A DNA stretch of 64,000 nucleotides from Marinomonas foliarum (GCF_003337275.1 NZ_QPJQ01000006.1:95399-159398); one strand, 5' to 3'. Shown: positions 53,291 to 63,772, numbered from the stretch's first letter. A program made the numbers and translations. The notes: generated by a model from the letters alone, not told the origin.

Positions 53291-55200
53291 GAGTTCACCT
53301 CCTCTGCAAGTTGGCTAACTAGAATTTCTGCAATATCTTTTACGACAGGCCTCGGCTCTACAACACCTTCCAACATAGCAGTACATTGCTGACAACCTAC
53401 TGCTACCATTTCAGCGCCAGTGCTAACGACATCTTCCATACGCATATCTGCAATACGACGTTCGCCAGGAATATCAGTAATCGGAGCGCCACCGCCTCCG
53501 CCACAACAACGAGAGCGGTAACCAGAACGTTCCATTTCAGCAACATCAATACCTAAGCTAGCCAATAATTCACGAGGCGCTTCATATTCGCCATTGTAAC
53601 GACCCAAATAACACGGATCATGATAAGTAACCTTACCACCCTTAAAGGTATCTAGCTGCAAACGCTCTTCTTTCACCAAACGATTCAAGAAGGTCGTGTG
53701 GTGCAATACTTCCACACCTTTCAGCGCGTCAGAGCCAAAGTCACCGTATTCATTTTTTAAACAATGGAACGCATGTGGATCTGTCGTCACGATTGTCTTA
53801 AAGCTATATTTCGACAAAGTCGCTAAGTTACGTTTAGCCAAACTTTGGAAAGCGGCATCGTCACCTAATCGACGTGCAACATCACCACTGTCTAATTCTT
53901 CATCACCTAATATAGCAACATCGATATTAGCGGCTTTCATTAACTTAACAAACGCGCGAAGAATCCGTTGACTACGCATATCAAACGCACCATCAGATAC
54001 CCAAAACAACACATCTGCCTGCTTCACGTCTTTCATCAAGTTTAAGTTTTGATCTGCCGCCCAGTGCGTTCGGCTTGCTGGCGAGTAACCATTAGGGTTA
54101 TCCGTAGCGATAATATTTTCCAGAACTTGTGCACCTTTGTTTGGTGTCTCTCCTTTTTCAAGAGTCAAGAAACGACGCATATCAACAATAGCGTCCACAT
54201 GCTCTATCATCATTGGACATTCTTCTACACAAGCACGACATGTCGTACATGACCAAAGCGTATCTGAACTGATCAAGCCATTGGTAATAATCTGGTCAGG
54301 TGCACCTTTAGCGTTACCAACCTCAACACCGGGGTATGCACTACCAGCGTATTTTTTATCCGTACCACCAGCAAAACCCACTACCATATCTTGAATAAGT
54401 TTCTTTGGATTAAGTGGTTGACCCGCTGCGAACGCAGGACAAACTGCTTCACAACGACCACACTGCACACAGGCATCAAACCCTAATAATTGATTCCATT
54501 TGAAATCTGTTGGTTTCGCAACACCATGAGATGCCTCACCTAAAGCCGCAGGTTTCAACCCCGTAGATCGACCGCCACCAAAGCGCTCAGGACGACGGTG
54601 AAAAGCTAGATGCAAAGCCCCCGCAAAAGCGTGCTTCATCGGCCCACCCCACGTCATACCAAACAGCATTTCACTTAAGCTCATTAAAATAAGAACAGAC
54701 AATACAAGCGTGAGTATCCAGCCACCCGTCCCTTCAGGAAGGATTCCTGCAGCTGGTAAAGTCAGTACGAAAAAGGTAATAGAGAAGGTAAGCAAACTTT
54801 TCGGCAAACGCATCCACGGCCCTTTAGAAAGGCGTGATGGCGGATTCATTCGGCGCTTATAAACAAACAAAGCACCACAAAACATAAGCACTAAAGCTGC
54901 TAATAACGCCCAAGCAAGAATTTCGTTCTTCACTCCAAATAGATGAACAAAGACCACTAATACCATTGCCAAGACGAAACCACCGCCTGTCGCAACGTGT
55001 GTACGAGACATATATTTATCACGTTCTACTACATGATGAAGATCATGCAAATAGCGCTTTGGCATCGCGAACAAACCAGCCAGAAAATCAACTTTTTCAG
55101 CTTGACCTGCACGCCATAGATTCATACGACGAATCGCACCAATCCCCGCTAGCACAAGAAGAACACCAATTAAAGTTGGAGGTAACCAATCAAGAATCAT
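53287..55200 (-). CDS. dgcB: DgcB, iron-sulfur membrane subunit of dimethylglycine demethylase
   Basis: A 637-residue membrane Fe-S protein. About five N-terminal TM helices are followed by two 4Fe-4S motifs (CVQCGRCEAVCPAF and CTTCRACVEECPMM) and two CCG domains, the second with CCGGGGGAP. This is the layout of heterodisulfide-reductase-like electron carriers. It takes electrons from DgcA and delivers them to the ETF or the membrane. It overlaps etfA by 4 bp and is separated from dgcA by 214 bp. Confidence 0.92.
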   Translation of the reverse strand: MILDWLPPTLIGVLLVLAGIGAIRRMNLWRAGQAEKVDFLAGLFAMPKRYLHDLHHVVERDKYMSRTHVATGGGFVLAMVLVVFVHLFGVKNEILAWALLAALVLMFCGALFVYKRRMNPPSRLSKGPWMRLPKSLLTFSITFFVLTLPAAGILPEGTGGWILTLVLSVLILMSLSEMLFGMTWGGPMKHAFAGALHLAFHRRPERFGGGRSTGLKPAALGEASHGVAKPTDFKWNQLLGFDACVQCGRCEAVCPAFAAGQPLNPKKLIQDMVVGFAGGTDKKYAGSAYPGVEVGNAKGAPDQIITNGLISSDTLWSCTTCRACVEECPMMIEHVDAIVDMRRFLTLEKGETPNKGAQVLENIIATDNPNGYSPASRTHWAADQNLNLMKDVKQADVLFWVSDGAFDMRSQRILRAFVKLMKAANIDVAILGDEELDSGDVARRLGDDAAFQSLAKRNLATLSKYSFKTIVTTDPHAFHCLKNEYGDFGSDALKGVEVLHHTTFLNRLVKEERLQLDTFKGGKVTYHDPCYLGRYNGEYEAPRELLASLGIDVAEMERSGYRSRCCGGGGGAPITDIPGERRIADMRMEDVVSTGAEMVAVGCQQCTAMLEGVVEPRPVVKDIAEILVSQLAEEVNS

Positions 55201-55414
55201 CTTAAACCCTCAGTCATCGGGCATATTGAAAATAGAAAAACCATTAAGAGAGAAAGTGAGCGATGAAAACAAAGTAACAACAAATCAGAAAAGAAATAAC
55301 CTTAAAAGGTTTTGGATCTGAGGAATCAGTAGGCTAAATCGCACCTTTAATTCCTAGACCCACCTCTAAAATTTGTTTTTTTAACTCTGTCTTCACCTGC
55401 TCAACTAGCGTTTC

Positions 55415-57481
55415 TTATAAGTCTTTGCAAAGGCGAAGAGCATCATACATAGCAGCATGAACGTTGCGCTGAGACACACAGTCTCCTAGACGCCACAGGA
55501 TCATACCCTCATCTGAACCACCATCCAGCACGGGCTGAGGTTTGATATCAAACAAGGCTTCGTTATCAATTTGGCCTTTATTACATGAGCTTGCTTTCAA
55601 CGCGTAGTACAGTTCCTCGTTTGGACGAATACCGTTCTCAATCACAACTTGATCAACAACACGCTCTTCTTTCTGAGCTGTATATTCATTCTCAAGCACT
55701 GCAACTAAACTATTACCTTCGCGATACACTTTGTCTAACAGCATATCCGACGTCATAATAACTTCGCGTTCGTACAAAGAACGGTAGTAAGTTGGGAACG
55801 TCGTACCACCAACACCAACACCAGGTTTAATATCGTCTGTGACCAATTCAACCAGAGAGCCTTTAGAAGCCAAGTAATCAGCCGCAGACATACCAGAGAA
55901 TTCACAAATAGTGTCGTATACCAAGACATTTTTGCCTGGCTCAACAGCGCCACTCAAAATATCCCAAGAAGAAACAACCAAACCTTCAGCTGCACCCCAC
56001 TCTTCATTCTGGTCGATAAAAGGACGACCGCCGGTAGCTAGGATACACACATCTGGGTTCAGCTCTTTAACCATATTTTCATCAGCTGACGTGTTTAAAC
56101 GTACTTCCACACCCAAGCGTTCCAACTCCATCACCAACCAACGAGTAATACCCGCAATCTGATCACGCTGAGGCGCTTTACCTGCATATACCAGCTGACC
56201 ACCCAGCTCTTCTGCTTTCTCAAGCAAAGTCACTTTATGTCCACGTTCCGCAGCAACACGAGCAGCTTCAAGCCCACCAGGGCCACCACCGACTACTAGA
56301 ACATTACGAATAACACCAGAGGTTTTCTCAATGACATGTGGCAAGCCCATGTATTCACGAGACGTCGCAGCATTCTGAATACACAACACATCCAAACCTT
56401 GGTATTGACGATCGATACAATAGTTTGCACCAACACACTGACGAATCTGATCAACCTGATCCATCTTGATTTTGGCAATAAAGTGCGGATCAGCGATATG
56501 AGCACGAGTCATACCAACAAAATCTACGTAGCCTGCTTCAAGAATACGTTTAGCTTGATTCGGATCTTTAATATTTTGCGCGTGGATAACAGGAACATTA
56601 ACCACTTCTTTAATGCCTGCCGCCAAGTACAAGAAAGGCTCAGGCGGATAGCTCATGTTTGGAATAACGTTAGCTAAAGTATTGTGTGTATCACAGCCAG
56701 AACCAACCACACCAAAGTAATCCACCATGCCGGTCGCATCGTAGTATTGAGCAATTTTCTTCATTTCTTCGTGGCCCAAGCCATCAGGATGGAACTCATC
56801 ACCCGTGATACGCATACCCACAACAAAATCTGGCCCTACTTCGGCACGAACCGCTTTAAGCACTTCCATACCAAACTTCATACGCCCTTCAAACGTTCCA
56901 CCCCATTCATCGGTACGTTTGTTTACGCGTGGGGACCAGAACTGATCTATCATATGTTGGTGAACGGCAGACAATTCAACACCGTCTAAGCCGCCGTCTT
57001 TTGCACGACGTGCTGCTTGAGCAAAGTCACCAATGATGCGCCACATTTCTTCTACTTCAATCGTTTTACAAGTCGCACGGTGAACCGGCTCACGAATACC
57101 AGAAGGAGACATTAGGTTAGGCCAGTTTTCACCATCCCAACGAGAACGACGACCCATGTGAGAAATCTGGATCATGATCTTGCCGCCATGCTTATGAACC
57201 GCATCCGCAAGATTTTGGAAATGAGGAATGATGCGATCTGTCGAAAGGTTGACCGAACTCCACCAGCTTTGTGGGCTGTCGATAGACACCACACTGGAGC
57301 CACCACAAATACACAGACCACAACCGCCTTTGGCTTTTTCTTCGTAATACTTTACGTAACGGTCTGTTGTCATGCCGCCATCAGTGGCATATACCTCAGC
57401 ATGAGCCGTACTGACAATACGATTGCGGATGGTTAATTTATTTATATTTAGAGGTTCGAACAACGCATCATACTGGGACAT
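55415..57481 (-). CDS. dgcA: DgcA, dimethylglycine demethylase flavoprotein subunit
   Basis: A 688-residue enzyme with an FMN-binding TIM barrel (YDALFEPLNINKLTIRNRIV, HGGKIMIQISHMGRR) and a C-terminal NAD(P)/FAD-type fold (NVLVVGGGPGGLEAARVAAE). It demethylates dimethylglycine to sarcosine. Around 349-367 lie Cys349, Cys355 and Cys367; the trimethylamine-dehydrogenase cluster has four Cys, and here position 352 is Ala. AGGATGTT before the ATG at 57481 supports this start over 57535. Length matches DgcA of P. aeruginosa (686, from memory). Confidence 0.9.
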   Translation of the reverse strand: MSQYDALFEPLNINKLTIRNRIVSTAHAEVYATDGGMTTDRYVKYYEEKAKGGCGLCICGGSSVVSIDSPQSWWSSVNLSTDRIIPHFQNLADAVHKHGGKIMIQISHMGRRSRWDGENWPNLMSPSGIREPVHRATCKTIEVEEMWRIIGDFAQAARRAKDGGLDGVELSAVHQHMIDQFWSPRVNKRTDEWGGTFEGRMKFGMEVLKAVRAEVGPDFVVGMRITGDEFHPDGLGHEEMKKIAQYYDATGMVDYFGVVGSGCDTHNTLANVIPNMSYPPEPFLYLAAGIKEVVNVPVIHAQNIKDPNQAKRILEAGYVDFVGMTRAHIADPHFIAKIKMDQVDQIRQCVGANYCIDRQYQGLDVLCIQNAATSREYMGLPHVIEKTSGVIRNVLVVGGGPGGLEAARVAAERGHKVTLLEKAEELGGQLVYAGKAPQRDQIAGITRWLVMELERLGVEVRLNTSADENMVKELNPDVCILATGGRPFIDQNEEWGAAEGLVVSSWDILSGAVEPGKNVLVYDTICEFSGMSAADYLASKGSLVELVTDDIKPGVGVGGTTFPTYYRSLYEREVIMTSDMLLDKVYREGNSLVAVLENEYTAQKEERVVDQVVIENGIRPNEELYYALKASSCNKGQIDNEALFDIKPQPVLDGGSDEGMILWRLGDCVSQRNVHAAMYDALRLCKDL

Positions 57482-57526
57482 AACATCCTGCCTTCTTGAA
57501 AACGACGTGTAACTTTTACTGATTGT

Positions 57527-57550
57527 GATCACCACCTGCCCGTGGTGATC
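57527..57550. repeat. Hairpin between DUF5943 gene and dgcA
   Basis: GATCACCAC and GTGGTGATC pair around a 6-base loop. There is no T tract, so its role may be RNA processing rather than termination. Confidence 0.6.
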
Positions 57551-57579
57551 CCATATTCGTGGTTTAGGTTAAAAAGATT

Positions 57580-58125
57580 CTAAAGTGGTGACACTTGGAA
57601 ATACCCAACATCACAGCCTTCTTCGGCTGCACTTTGGGTCTGAATCGCCTTGGTACGAACCGCCAATCCATTGCTTTCTGCAATTTGATCCAACGCCCCA
57701 GCAAACCAACCTGTGAACATATAATCCACTTTACGATTCACTTTTTTACCGTGAATTTTTTCGTAGTGATAAACAAAAGCAGAATTCTCTAAACGCACTT
57801 TTGCTGTGCCTTTTTCAATATCCAACTCTTCTGTTATAAAGAAGCCCCAACCACGTTGAGACAAACGTCTCAAATAGTGGTGCCAAATTTCTTCACCATA
57901 AATACCGTGACAAGCTGACTCTTGCTCACACCAGTAGTAAGCTGACTTATAGCCCGCTTTATAAAGAATCTCAGCGTAACGCTCGTCGCCGATTTCATCC
58001 TCAATACCCATGTGATTATTCACAAAAAAGTGGCGCGGCACATACAGCATAGGAAGAGCATCTGTACTCCAAACGCCAGTTTCGCTGTCAACTTCTATTG
58101 GCATTTCTGGTGCATGAACAGTCAT
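57580..58125 (-). CDS. DUF5943 protein of the betaine catabolic locus
   Basis: A 181-residue soluble protein with LYVPRHFFVNNHMGIEDEIG and SAYYWCEQESACHGIYGEEI; it has no known activity. The same gene stands between the dipeptidase and dgcA in Pseudomonas, so it belongs to GbdR-controlled betaine catabolism. Its fold looks 4-vinyl-reductase-like. The start at 58125 has GGAACTAGAT just upstream. Confidence 0.82.
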   Translation of the reverse strand: MTVHAPEMPIEVDSETGVWSTDALPMLYVPRHFFVNNHMGIEDEIGDERYAEILYKAGYKSAYYWCEQESACHGIYGEEIWHHYLRRLSQRGWGFFITEELDIEKGTAKVRLENSAFVYHYEKIHGKKVNRKVDYMFTGWFAGALDQIAESNGLAVRTKAIQTQSAAEEGCDVGYFQVSPL

Positions 58126-58203
58126 ATCTAGTTCCTTAAATTTTTTTCGTTAAAATCAAGTAGCAGAGCAAATTAATAAAGCGATACAAGCATTCCCGCC
58201 TTA

Positions 58204-59181
58204 CTATTCACCCCACACTTCTTTTAATAAATTCACCCAATTCTCACCCATAATCTTTTGCACCTGACGCTCGCTAAAACCATGTTTCAACAGAGCTTCA
58301 GTCAAATTTGGGAAGTCACCTACAGTACGCATACCCAATGGATTAATAATCTCACCAAAGCGCGTCAAACGACGGGCATAGCCTTTATCATGAGTTAGGT
58401 ATTCAAAGAAGTCATAACCATGACCTTGAGTAAAGTCAGTACCAATACCGATCGCATCTTCACCAACAATGTTATAGATGTATTGAATCGCTTCTACATA
58501 ATCATCCACTGTCGCGTTGATGCCAGCTTTTAGGAAAGGAGCGAACATAGTGACACCAACAAAACCGCCATTGTCAGCAATAAATTTAAGCTCTTCGTCT
58601 GTTCTGTTACGTGGATGCTCTTTCAAACCAGCAGGTAAACAGTGTGAATAAGCAACAGGTTGCTTAGATTCAATGATGACTTCTTTCGCAGTGTTTGGAC
58701 CAACGTGAGATAAATCACACAACATACCAACACGATTCATCTCAGCGACAATCTCACGACCGTAACCAGACAAACCACCGTCGCGTTCGTAACAACCAGT
58801 GCCCACCAAGTTTTGCGTGTTGTAGCACATCTGCACTATACCTACACCAAGGTCTTTAAAAATTTGCACGTACCCGATTTGATCTTCAAAAGCATGAGCA
58901 TTTTGGAATCCCATCATCACGCCCGTTTTGCCTTCGGCTTTCGCGCGATGAATGTCTTTTGTCGTGTAGACTTTAGTTAGCAAATCACTGTTGGCTTCGA
59001 TTAACTGATTCATCTCGACAACATTGCGAACTGTGCCTTCAAAATTTTCCCAGAACGACACAGTACAATTCGCTGCCGTCAGCTTACCTTTGGCCATATC
59101 TTCAAATAGCTCACGGTTCCACTTTGAGCAAATCAAACCGTCAATAATAATAGACTTATCGTGTAACTCTGCTGCGTTCAT
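58204..59181 (-). CDS. Membrane dipeptidase-family metallohydrolase
   Basis: A 325-residue amidohydrolase-fold enzyme like renal dipeptidase. The metal-binding and substrate segments are MLCDLSHVGPNTAKEVII, KQPVAYSHCLPAGLK and IGIGTDFTQGHGYDF. The first HxD motif of classical dipeptidases is replaced near the N-terminus by IIDGLICSKWNRE, so the substrate may not be an ordinary dipeptide. It is the first gene of the dgc locus and is preceded by a 282-bp promoter region. The Pseudomonas counterpart (PA5396, from memory) lies in the same place and is GbdR-regulated. Confidence 0.85.
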   Translation of the reverse strand: MNAAELHDKSIIIDGLICSKWNRELFEDMAKGKLTAANCTVSFWENFEGTVRNVVEMNQLIEANSDLLTKVYTTKDIHRAKAEGKTGVMMGFQNAHAFEDQIGYVQIFKDLGVGIVQMCYNTQNLVGTGCYERDGGLSGYGREIVAEMNRVGMLCDLSHVGPNTAKEVIIESKQPVAYSHCLPAGLKEHPRNRTDEELKFIADNGGFVGVTMFAPFLKAGINATVDDYVEAIQYIYNIVGEDAIGIGTDFTQGHGYDFFEYLTHDKGYARRLTRFGEIINPLGMRTVGDFPNLTEALLKHGFSERQVQKIMGENWVNLLKEVWGE

Positions 59182-59463
59182 CGTTCTGTCCTTTAGGGGT
59201 ATTAAGCAATGAACTCAGTGTAATTTTTCGGCTAGTAGGAGAACTAGCTGGAAACGACTAGAGGAACACTAAAACCGACTAGGTCATAGCGTCGCTTTTA
59301 AACTTGTTTTGTTGGAAAGGGCATTAGGTGCTGAATAACAGGGTTTAAGAGAGGTTTCAGGGGGTGAACCCCTTTTTAATTCAAAGTATTATTTGATCTA
59401 AATAACGCTTAATAAAAAAGGGTTAACCCGCCGAGTTTGTACTGGAGGGTATATTTGAATGGG

Positions 59464-60159
59464 CTATTTTTTAACAAGTAAGTCTTCGAGTTTCAATCCT
59501 GTAGCTTTTTGGATGCTACGCCATAGGTAGTAAAAAATCGCCATTAACATGATCATCGAAGGAATCGCAATCATCGGGTAGCTGTATAAGGTCATCTGCC
59601 CTAGTTCTTCATTAAACGCTTCCGTACCCGCTGGGCTAGTAACGATCCATTTTGCCAGCACGTAATTCATCGTCGCTGAAAAGGCAAAAGAGGCAGCAAT
59701 AAAATACGTAGCTTTCATTAATCGCTTTTCAAAGATTGCGGTGCTGTTGTTCTCCTCTAGCTTCTGCTTGATAGTATCAACGTCCATAATCGCCGCATTA
59801 AAAAACATCGCACGCACCAAGGGGTAAGGCGTAAATGTCGAGATAAGAACAGCAACACCAATAACCGCAGGGATCGCCGCTTCTTTGATCGCCAGCCATT
59901 TATTATCTAATTCGAACAAACCGATACTACCAGTCAGCAAAACACTGAACAAACCTAACAAAGCGATAAAATTAAACTTCCTATATTTAACTAACTCATA
60001 GACCCCCCAACCAAGAGGAAATGCCAGTGCCGCCACCAAGCCGCCAGTCGTACCTAACTTATCTTCACCACTTAACTTCATTAAAATGAAAGACGGCAAA
60101 ATGACACTGACAATAAGATCCACCATCGGACGTGGTTTGTGTTCGGGAGTGTTGCTCAT
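59464..60159 (-). CDS. VC0807-type six-TM membrane protein
   Basis: A 231-residue protein with six predicted TM helices, first segment PMVDLIVSVILPSFILMKLS and last IPSMIMLMAIFYYLWRS. The family (VC0807-like) is of unknown function and may act in transport or envelope maintenance. A TTG at 60174 is in frame, but the GGAA box before the ATG at 60159 fits better. Confidence 0.75.
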   Translation of the reverse strand: MSNTPEHKPRPMVDLIVSVILPSFILMKLSGEDKLGTTGGLVAALAFPLGWGVYELVKYRKFNFIALLGLFSVLLTGSIGLFELDNKWLAIKEAAIPAVIGVAVLISTFTPYPLVRAMFFNAAIMDVDTIKQKLEENNSTAIFEKRLMKATYFIAASFAFSATMNYVLAKWIVTSPAGTEAFNEELGQMTLYSYPMIAIPSMIMLMAIFYYLWRSIQKATGLKLEDLLVKK

Positions 60160-60402
60160 AATTTCTAATTCCAAGTTTAATTCAAATTCTAATAGCGACT
60201 ATCATAAAGGAAAAATGCGCATTTTGGTGAATAGACAATGTTTTTTGATAGAAGTGCCAGAGGTTTGTGGGTTTCATCCACACCGCATCTAAATCTGGGA
60301 AATAATAGTACTCTCTTCCATCCCAGTTGCTTCCTATGAAAGCCCTTTCCTATAATGGCTGCTTACTCAACAGTTCATACACTTAATCAAGGCGGGTTTA
60401 TA

Positions 60403-61209
60403 ATGGTGTTTATGAAGGTTTCTTTAAAGGCGGCACTGGCAGCGGCATTGGTTGTGATGGTGGGTTGTAGCTCTTCACCAACCGGTCGTAAGCAGTTTGC
60501 TGTTTTGCCTGATAGCCAGATGAATGAGATGGGCATTCAGTCTTTTACGGAAATGAAGAAGGAAATACCTGCTTCGTCTGACGCGAAGCTACGCGAGTAC
60601 GTTCAGTGTGTAGCAGATTCATTGATTGCGGTATTACCAGATAAATATCGTAAGCAAGATTGGGAAGTTGTGTTATTTAACGATGAACAGGTGAATGCGT
60701 TTGCCTTGCCAGGATATAAAGTTGGTATTTATACGGGACTTTTGACTGTGGCAGAAAACCAATCGCAATTAGCCGCTGTGGTCGGTCATGAATTGGCTCA
60801 TGTGATTGCGCGACACGGTAACGAACGCGTGTCGACTCAGCTAGCGACAAGCCAGGCTTTGGCACTGGGTTATCAATTAAGCGGTGAAGAGTCGCCAGAA
60901 AAAATAGCGATCTTCCAAGCGTTAGGTATAGGCGCGCAAGTGGGGATTATTTTACCCTTTAGCCGATCCCATGAATCTGAGGCGGATGTGCTAGGCCTAA
61001 GTTACATGGCAAAAGCCGGATTTGATCCACGAGAAAGCGTTCAGTTATGGCGTAATATGAGTGCAGGAGGTGAAAGTAAAGCACAAGAGTTACTATCAAC
61101 TCACCCTTCTAACTCTACTCGTATTAAAGATTTGCAAGCAAATTTAAGTAAAAATCTACCGATTTATGAAGCTTTAGTGGCACAAAACAAAACCGCTAAG
61201 TGTTACTAG
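60403..61209 (+). CDS. M48-family lipoprotein metalloprotease
   Basis: A 268-residue secreted protease. The lipobox VVMVGC followed by SSSPTGRKQFAVLPDSQMNE predicts an outer-membrane lipoprotein. The zinc motif HELAHVIARHGNER and the third ligand in SRSHESEADVLGL are complete. It resembles the LoiP/YcaL group, which degrades misfolded outer-membrane proteins. The ATG at 60403 or 60412 is likely; the frame upstream to 60355 has no signal peptide. Confidence 0.88.
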   Translation: MVFMKVSLKAALAAALVVMVGCSSSPTGRKQFAVLPDSQMNEMGIQSFTEMKKEIPASSDAKLREYVQCVADSLIAVLPDKYRKQDWEVVLFNDEQVNAFALPGYKVGIYTGLLTVAENQSQLAAVVGHELAHVIARHGNERVSTQLATSQALALGYQLSGEESPEKIAIFQALGIGAQVGIILPFSRSHESEADVLGLSYMAKAGFDPRESVQLWRNMSAGGESKAQELLSTHPSNSTRIKDLQANLSKNLPIYEALVAQNKTAKCY

Positions 61210-61282
61210 CGTTAGCCTATAAGTTCTTTCGCGAACAAGTAGCATGACCTTGCTTATATTTCATCCAGTATTGAATAAATAA

Positions 61283-61321
61283 AAATCCCCCCTGATTCTT
61301 ACATATGAATAAGGGGGATTT
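61283..61321. terminator. Bidirectional terminator between M48 and MFS genes
   Basis: AAATCCCCC and GGGGGATTT pair over nine bases with a loop of about 20, flanked by A and T runs. It serves converging genes. Confidence 0.85.
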
Positions 61322-61334
61322 AGAAAAGCAATAC

Positions 61335-62543
61335 TTAAGTACTTTCCAACGTGTTTACAGGTTCCTCTGTTCTCAAGCCCGATGTAACGACGAGAGCAAC
61401 AGTTAAAAGAATTAAAGCCGCGATAGTAAAAACACCAAGTGCACCAGTAGTATCAAACACTAACCCACCTGCTGCGGCACCGGTAGCAATCCCTACTTGA
61501 ATAGCAGCAACTAAAAGTCCACCACCACTTTCGGCTTCGTCCGGTACACTACGTGTAATCCAAGTTGACCAACCAACAGGCACCCCACCAAACGCCATCC
61601 CCCAAATCGCCACCAATACAGCGGTTGGAGCAATAGCACCCTGCACACTAACCATCCCGATTCCAGCTAAGCCAATGATCAATGGTGCAAGGGTTAAAGT
61701 AAGACGCAGAGATCGCGCAATTAACACACCGGCTAGGTGAGTCCCAATGAAGTTCGCCACGCCGAAGCCCAACAAAATGCCAGAAATACCCGCCGTAGCC
61801 ACACCTGTTACGTTTTCAAGAAAGGGCCGGACATAAGTGAATAAAGCGAAATGTCCCGTAAAAATCAGCACTAACATTATTAGGCCAAACTTCATTCGAG
61901 GTCGATTCATTACTGCTATTAATGTACCCAATGTCGCTCGCCCACGTGGCGGCATTTTCGGCAAGGTCGCAAATTGGACGAAAAGAACCAGAACACCTAA
62001 TAAAGCAACAAGCCAAAAGACATTACGCCAGCCAATAGTACCACCGAGGTAACTTCCAAGCGGCGCCGCAAAAATCGTCGCAGCTGACACACCACTAAAC
62101 ATAATAGCCAGCGCACGAGGAATGTCTTTATCGGGAACCAAGCGCATAACGACAGCGGCCGCCATGGTCCAGAAACCACCAAGCGCGATACCAAGTAATA
62201 CCCGACCAGCCAGCAGTAAAAAGAAGTTCGGAGCAAGTGCAACCAAGGCGCTTGATATAACTAATAGTATAGAGAAGCCTAACAAAACGTATCGACGGTC
62301 TATTCTGCGGGTCACGGTGGCTGTTAAAAGACTGGCAATTACTGCCAAAATGGCAGTAGCCGAAACCGCTTGGCCAGCCATGCCTTCGGTAATGGAAAGA
62401 TCTGATGCCATTGGAGTAAGGAGACTAGCAGGCAAAAACTCTGCCGTAACTAACCCAAAAACGCCTAACGTCATGGCTATCACAGCCCACCAAGCAGGCG
62501 TTTCTTTTGTCTGCATGGATGGCTCATTTACAGTATTCGTCAT
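61335..62543 (-). CDS. MFS efflux transporter (YdhP/AraJ-like)
   Basis: A 402-residue major facilitator transporter with 12 TM helices; GFSILLVISSALVALAPNFF and LAGRVLLGIALGGFWTMAAA are the A-loop and motif C regions typical of DHA1 efflux pumps. AGAGGATTTTCA before the ATG at 62543 supports this start. It is divergent from an AraC regulator, 127 bp away, which probably controls it. The substrate is unknown. Confidence 0.88.
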   Translation of the reverse strand: MTNTVNEPSMQTKETPAWWAVIAMTLGVFGLVTAEFLPASLLTPMASDLSITEGMAGQAVSATAILAVIASLLTATVTRRIDRRYVLLGFSILLVISSALVALAPNFFLLLAGRVLLGIALGGFWTMAAAVVMRLVPDKDIPRALAIMFSGVSAATIFAAPLGSYLGGTIGWRNVFWLVALLGVLVLFVQFATLPKMPPRGRATLGTLIAVMNRPRMKFGLIMLVLIFTGHFALFTYVRPFLENVTGVATAGISGILLGFGVANFIGTHLAGVLIARSLRLTLTLAPLIIGLAGIGMVSVQGAIAPTAVLVAIWGMAFGGVPVGWSTWITRSVPDEAESGGGLLVAAIQVGIATGAAAGGLVFDTTGALGVFTIAALILLTVALVVTSGLRTEEPVNTLEST

Positions 62544-62670
62544 TGAAAATCCTCTGGATATAAATGTTTGTACATTGCCTATCGAACAACATGCAGAGAA
62601 GAATAATATGGACAGTCCAGACGATATATACCAATATATCTTAAATTTATACCATTTCGTCCGGAGTATT

Positions 62671-63657
62671 ATGCAACCTTCTTTACCAACTAACCAATTC
62701 AATGAAAGCCGACACGACATGGTAAACGAGCTTCTGTCGGGTGTTCGCCTTAAAGGCCTTGAATACCGGCGTGTCGAAATTTCTGCACCATTTGGCCTGC
62801 AATATGGAGAAGGAGCTGATACAAAATTGGCGTACTTTCATTTTATTGGCCAAGGTTCAGTATTACTTCGAACCAAGAGCGGAGCTGTACACAAACTTGC
62901 CTGTGGCGATGCTGTATTGTTGCCTTGCGCTGGAGCGCACGATATTTATAGCGAAGACGGCGTGCCATTAGTCAGTATCGATGCCTTTGAAAAAGTATCA
63001 CTGTGTGATGCCTCCTCTGAAATCCGAGCTTGTGATACCGAAATTTGTAGATCAAAAGACAACTATATTTTCAGTTGTGCAATGGAATTCAACTTAGGCT
63101 GGCTTCATCCATTAGCGCATTTGAAGCCCGAAGTGATGCATATTGAAACCGTGCCCGATTATGACCCTCAAATCCCGGCCATTCTTGATGTCATGACCAA
63201 AGAACTAAAGGCCAAACGACCTGGATACAGCGTTATTTTAACTAGGCTTGCCGATGTCGTGGCCGCAGCGATTTTACGTCGTTGGGTAGAAGTTGGATGC
63301 GATGTCTGCGGCTGGGTTGAAGCCATGCGCGACCCCAAATTGGCACAGGTATTATCCGCCCTGCACCATGACCCAGGTCGACAATGGTCGGTAGCAGATA
63401 TGGCTTGTGAAATGGGCGTTTCACGGTCTGTCTTTGCTGAGCGCTTTACCGAATTAACCCACTCCACACCACAGCAATACCTAGGCAATCTGCGCATGCG
63501 ACTAGCAAGCCAATGGATCAGCCAAGACAACCTGAATCTTGATGAAATCGCAGATCGCCTTGGCTATAGCTCAACAGCGTCTTTTAGTCGAGCCTTCAAA
63601 CGAATGACAGGTATCTCACCCGGCGCAGTTAGAAATGGCCTTCTTCCAGAACTTTGA
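62671..63657 (+). CDS. AraC-family regulator with N-terminal cupin
   Basis: A 328-residue regulator. The N-terminal Cupin_6-like domain (LAYFHFIGQGSVLLRT, LACGDAVLLPCAGAHDIY) binds a ligand and the C-terminal helix-turn-helix (ACEMGVSRSVFAERFTELTH, GYSSTASFSRAFKRMTGISP) binds DNA. GGAG five bases before the ATG at 62671 is the best start; frames reaching back to 62122 would run antisense to the MFS gene. It likely activates the divergent MFS gene. Confidence 0.88.
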   Translation: MQPSLPTNQFNESRHDMVNELLSGVRLKGLEYRRVEISAPFGLQYGEGADTKLAYFHFIGQGSVLLRTKSGAVHKLACGDAVLLPCAGAHDIYSEDGVPLVSIDAFEKVSLCDASSEIRACDTEICRSKDNYIFSCAMEFNLGWLHPLAHLKPEVMHIETVPDYDPQIPAILDVMTKELKAKRPGYSVILTRLADVVAAAILRRWVEVGCDVCGWVEAMRDPKLAQVLSALHHDPGRQWSVADMACEMGVSRSVFAERFTELTHSTPQQYLGNLRMRLASQWISQDNLNLDEIADRLGYSSTASFSRAFKRMTGISPGAVRNGLLPEL

Positions 63658-63772
63658 AAACAAAAGTAGAACAACAAAATGCACATAAGTGTGGATGATA
63701 AGCTGATTGATAGAGTTGATCATAATCCACTGGTAAACTTACTGAATTTACTTTTCATAAGGCCTAAATCAC

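Noticed and set aside
62122..62670. Long upstream extension of the AraC-regulator frame, plus strand
   Set aside because: It lies antisense to the MFS gene, has no domain, and the GGAG box at 62671 marks a better start.
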